64,000 nt of DNA, taken from NCBI GenBank assembly GCA_037447215.1, contig JBBIHB010000011.1, forward strand, positions 1 through 64,000, read 5' to 3'. This stretch comes from UBA1413 sp037447215. GTDB taxonomy: Bacteria; Bacteroidota; Bacteroidia; Bacteroidales; Prolixibacteraceae. How positions within the stretch are numbered: the first letter of the stretch is position 1; every line of letters begins with the position of its first letter. Of this stretch, positions 63,926-64,000 are shown one piece after another. The notes under the pieces are model-generated. The model was not told where the DNA came from, did no database searches, and worked only from the letters and a program-made list of their open reading frames with translations. Made by a program: the position numbers and the translations under genes.

Positions 63926-63933
63926 TATTTTTG
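63926..63933 (+). promoter_or_regulatory. -7 promoter element for the gene cut by the right edge
   Basis: TATTTTTG is an exact TAnnTTTG match, 48 bases before the ATG at 63982. Confidence 0.4.
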
Positions 63934-63981
63934 TACCCCAACAAGATAATTGCCCCCTTATTTTTAATTTTTATTTGAAAA

Positions 63982-64000
63982 ATGAATAACATTGACTTAA
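63982..64000 (+). CDS. First codons of a gene running off the right edge
   Basis: ATG at 63982 begins a frame with six complete codons (M-N-N-I-D-L) before the window ends. A -7 box lies upstream. Nothing can be said about the product. Confidence 0.35.

Overview
The window comes from a Bacteroidetes chromosome, most likely an anaerobic or fermentative plant-polysaccharide degrader of the Bacteroidales/Marinilabiliales kind. The evidence is type IX secretion (T9SS) tails on several secreted proteins, TAnnTTTG-type -7 promoter elements, near absence of Shine-Dalgarno sites, Bacteroidetes-typical families (YfhO, DUF4834, S37 peptidase, GH127, GH95, dimeric GlyRS) and a two-subunit methylmalonyl-CoA mutase. 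No rRNA, tRNA, CRISPR array or complete insertion sequence was recognised.

Region 1 (1-21195) is a hemicellulose utilisation locus. On the + strand are a GH29 fucosidase (cut by the left edge), an SGNH esterase, a GH30_8 glucuronoxylanase with PKD, carbohydrate-binding and T9SS modules, a GH95 enzyme, two GH43 enzymes, an aldo/keto reductase, a zinc alcohol dehydrogenase, a GH127 beta-L-arabinofuranosidase and a third GH43 with a T9SS tail. Two GH5 endoglucanase-type enzymes lie convergently on the - strand. The likely target is substituted (glucurono-arabino)xylan plus beta-glucan. T9SS tails sit on the GH30, one GH43 and one GH5, while most debranching enzymes carry only Sec signals, which suggests surface attack followed by periplasmic trimming. 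No SusC/SusD pair is in the window. A 1298-residue T9SS protein with lamin-tail domains and five degenerate repeats follows (21443-25339).

Region 2 (25340-31244) holds tyrA and a DAHP synthase-chorismate mutase fusion. They are preceded by a compact, apparently classical attenuator: a 21-residue leader peptide with eight consecutive aromatic codons (Phe/Tyr/Trp), a terminator hairpin ending in seven T, and a 9-nt antiterminator complement at the end of the leader ORF. This is the strongest unlabelled signal in the window. A 3-methyladenine DNA glycosylase and a YfhO membrane protein follow.

Region 3 (31310-39729) is a surface-polysaccharide cluster: flippase, methyltransferase, two GT4 glycosyltransferases, and a wbpI-wbpE-wbpD-wbpB set that should make UDP-2,3-diacetamido-2,3-dideoxy-mannuronate. 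A PIN-domain toxin/antitoxin-like pair follows (39742-40394).

Region 4 (40412-53121) is mostly housekeeping: glycyl-tRNA synthetase, DUF4834, an S37-like peptidase, a small conserved-looking ORF, an overlapping hemerythrin/LuxR pair, methylmalonyl-CoA mutase mutA-mutB, a Gfo/Idh/MocA oxidoreductase and an acyl-CoA synthetase. Region 5 (53134-60692) is an outer-membrane set: two paralogous beta-helix-like proteins (one lipoprotein, one T9SS cargo), a porin and a TonB-dependent receptor whose promoter carries four direct repeats at exact 11-bp period. The window ends with a MORN-like secreted protein, a membrane-anchored AraC regulator, a Tat-type xylose-isomerase-like TIM-barrel protein and the first codons of a further gene.
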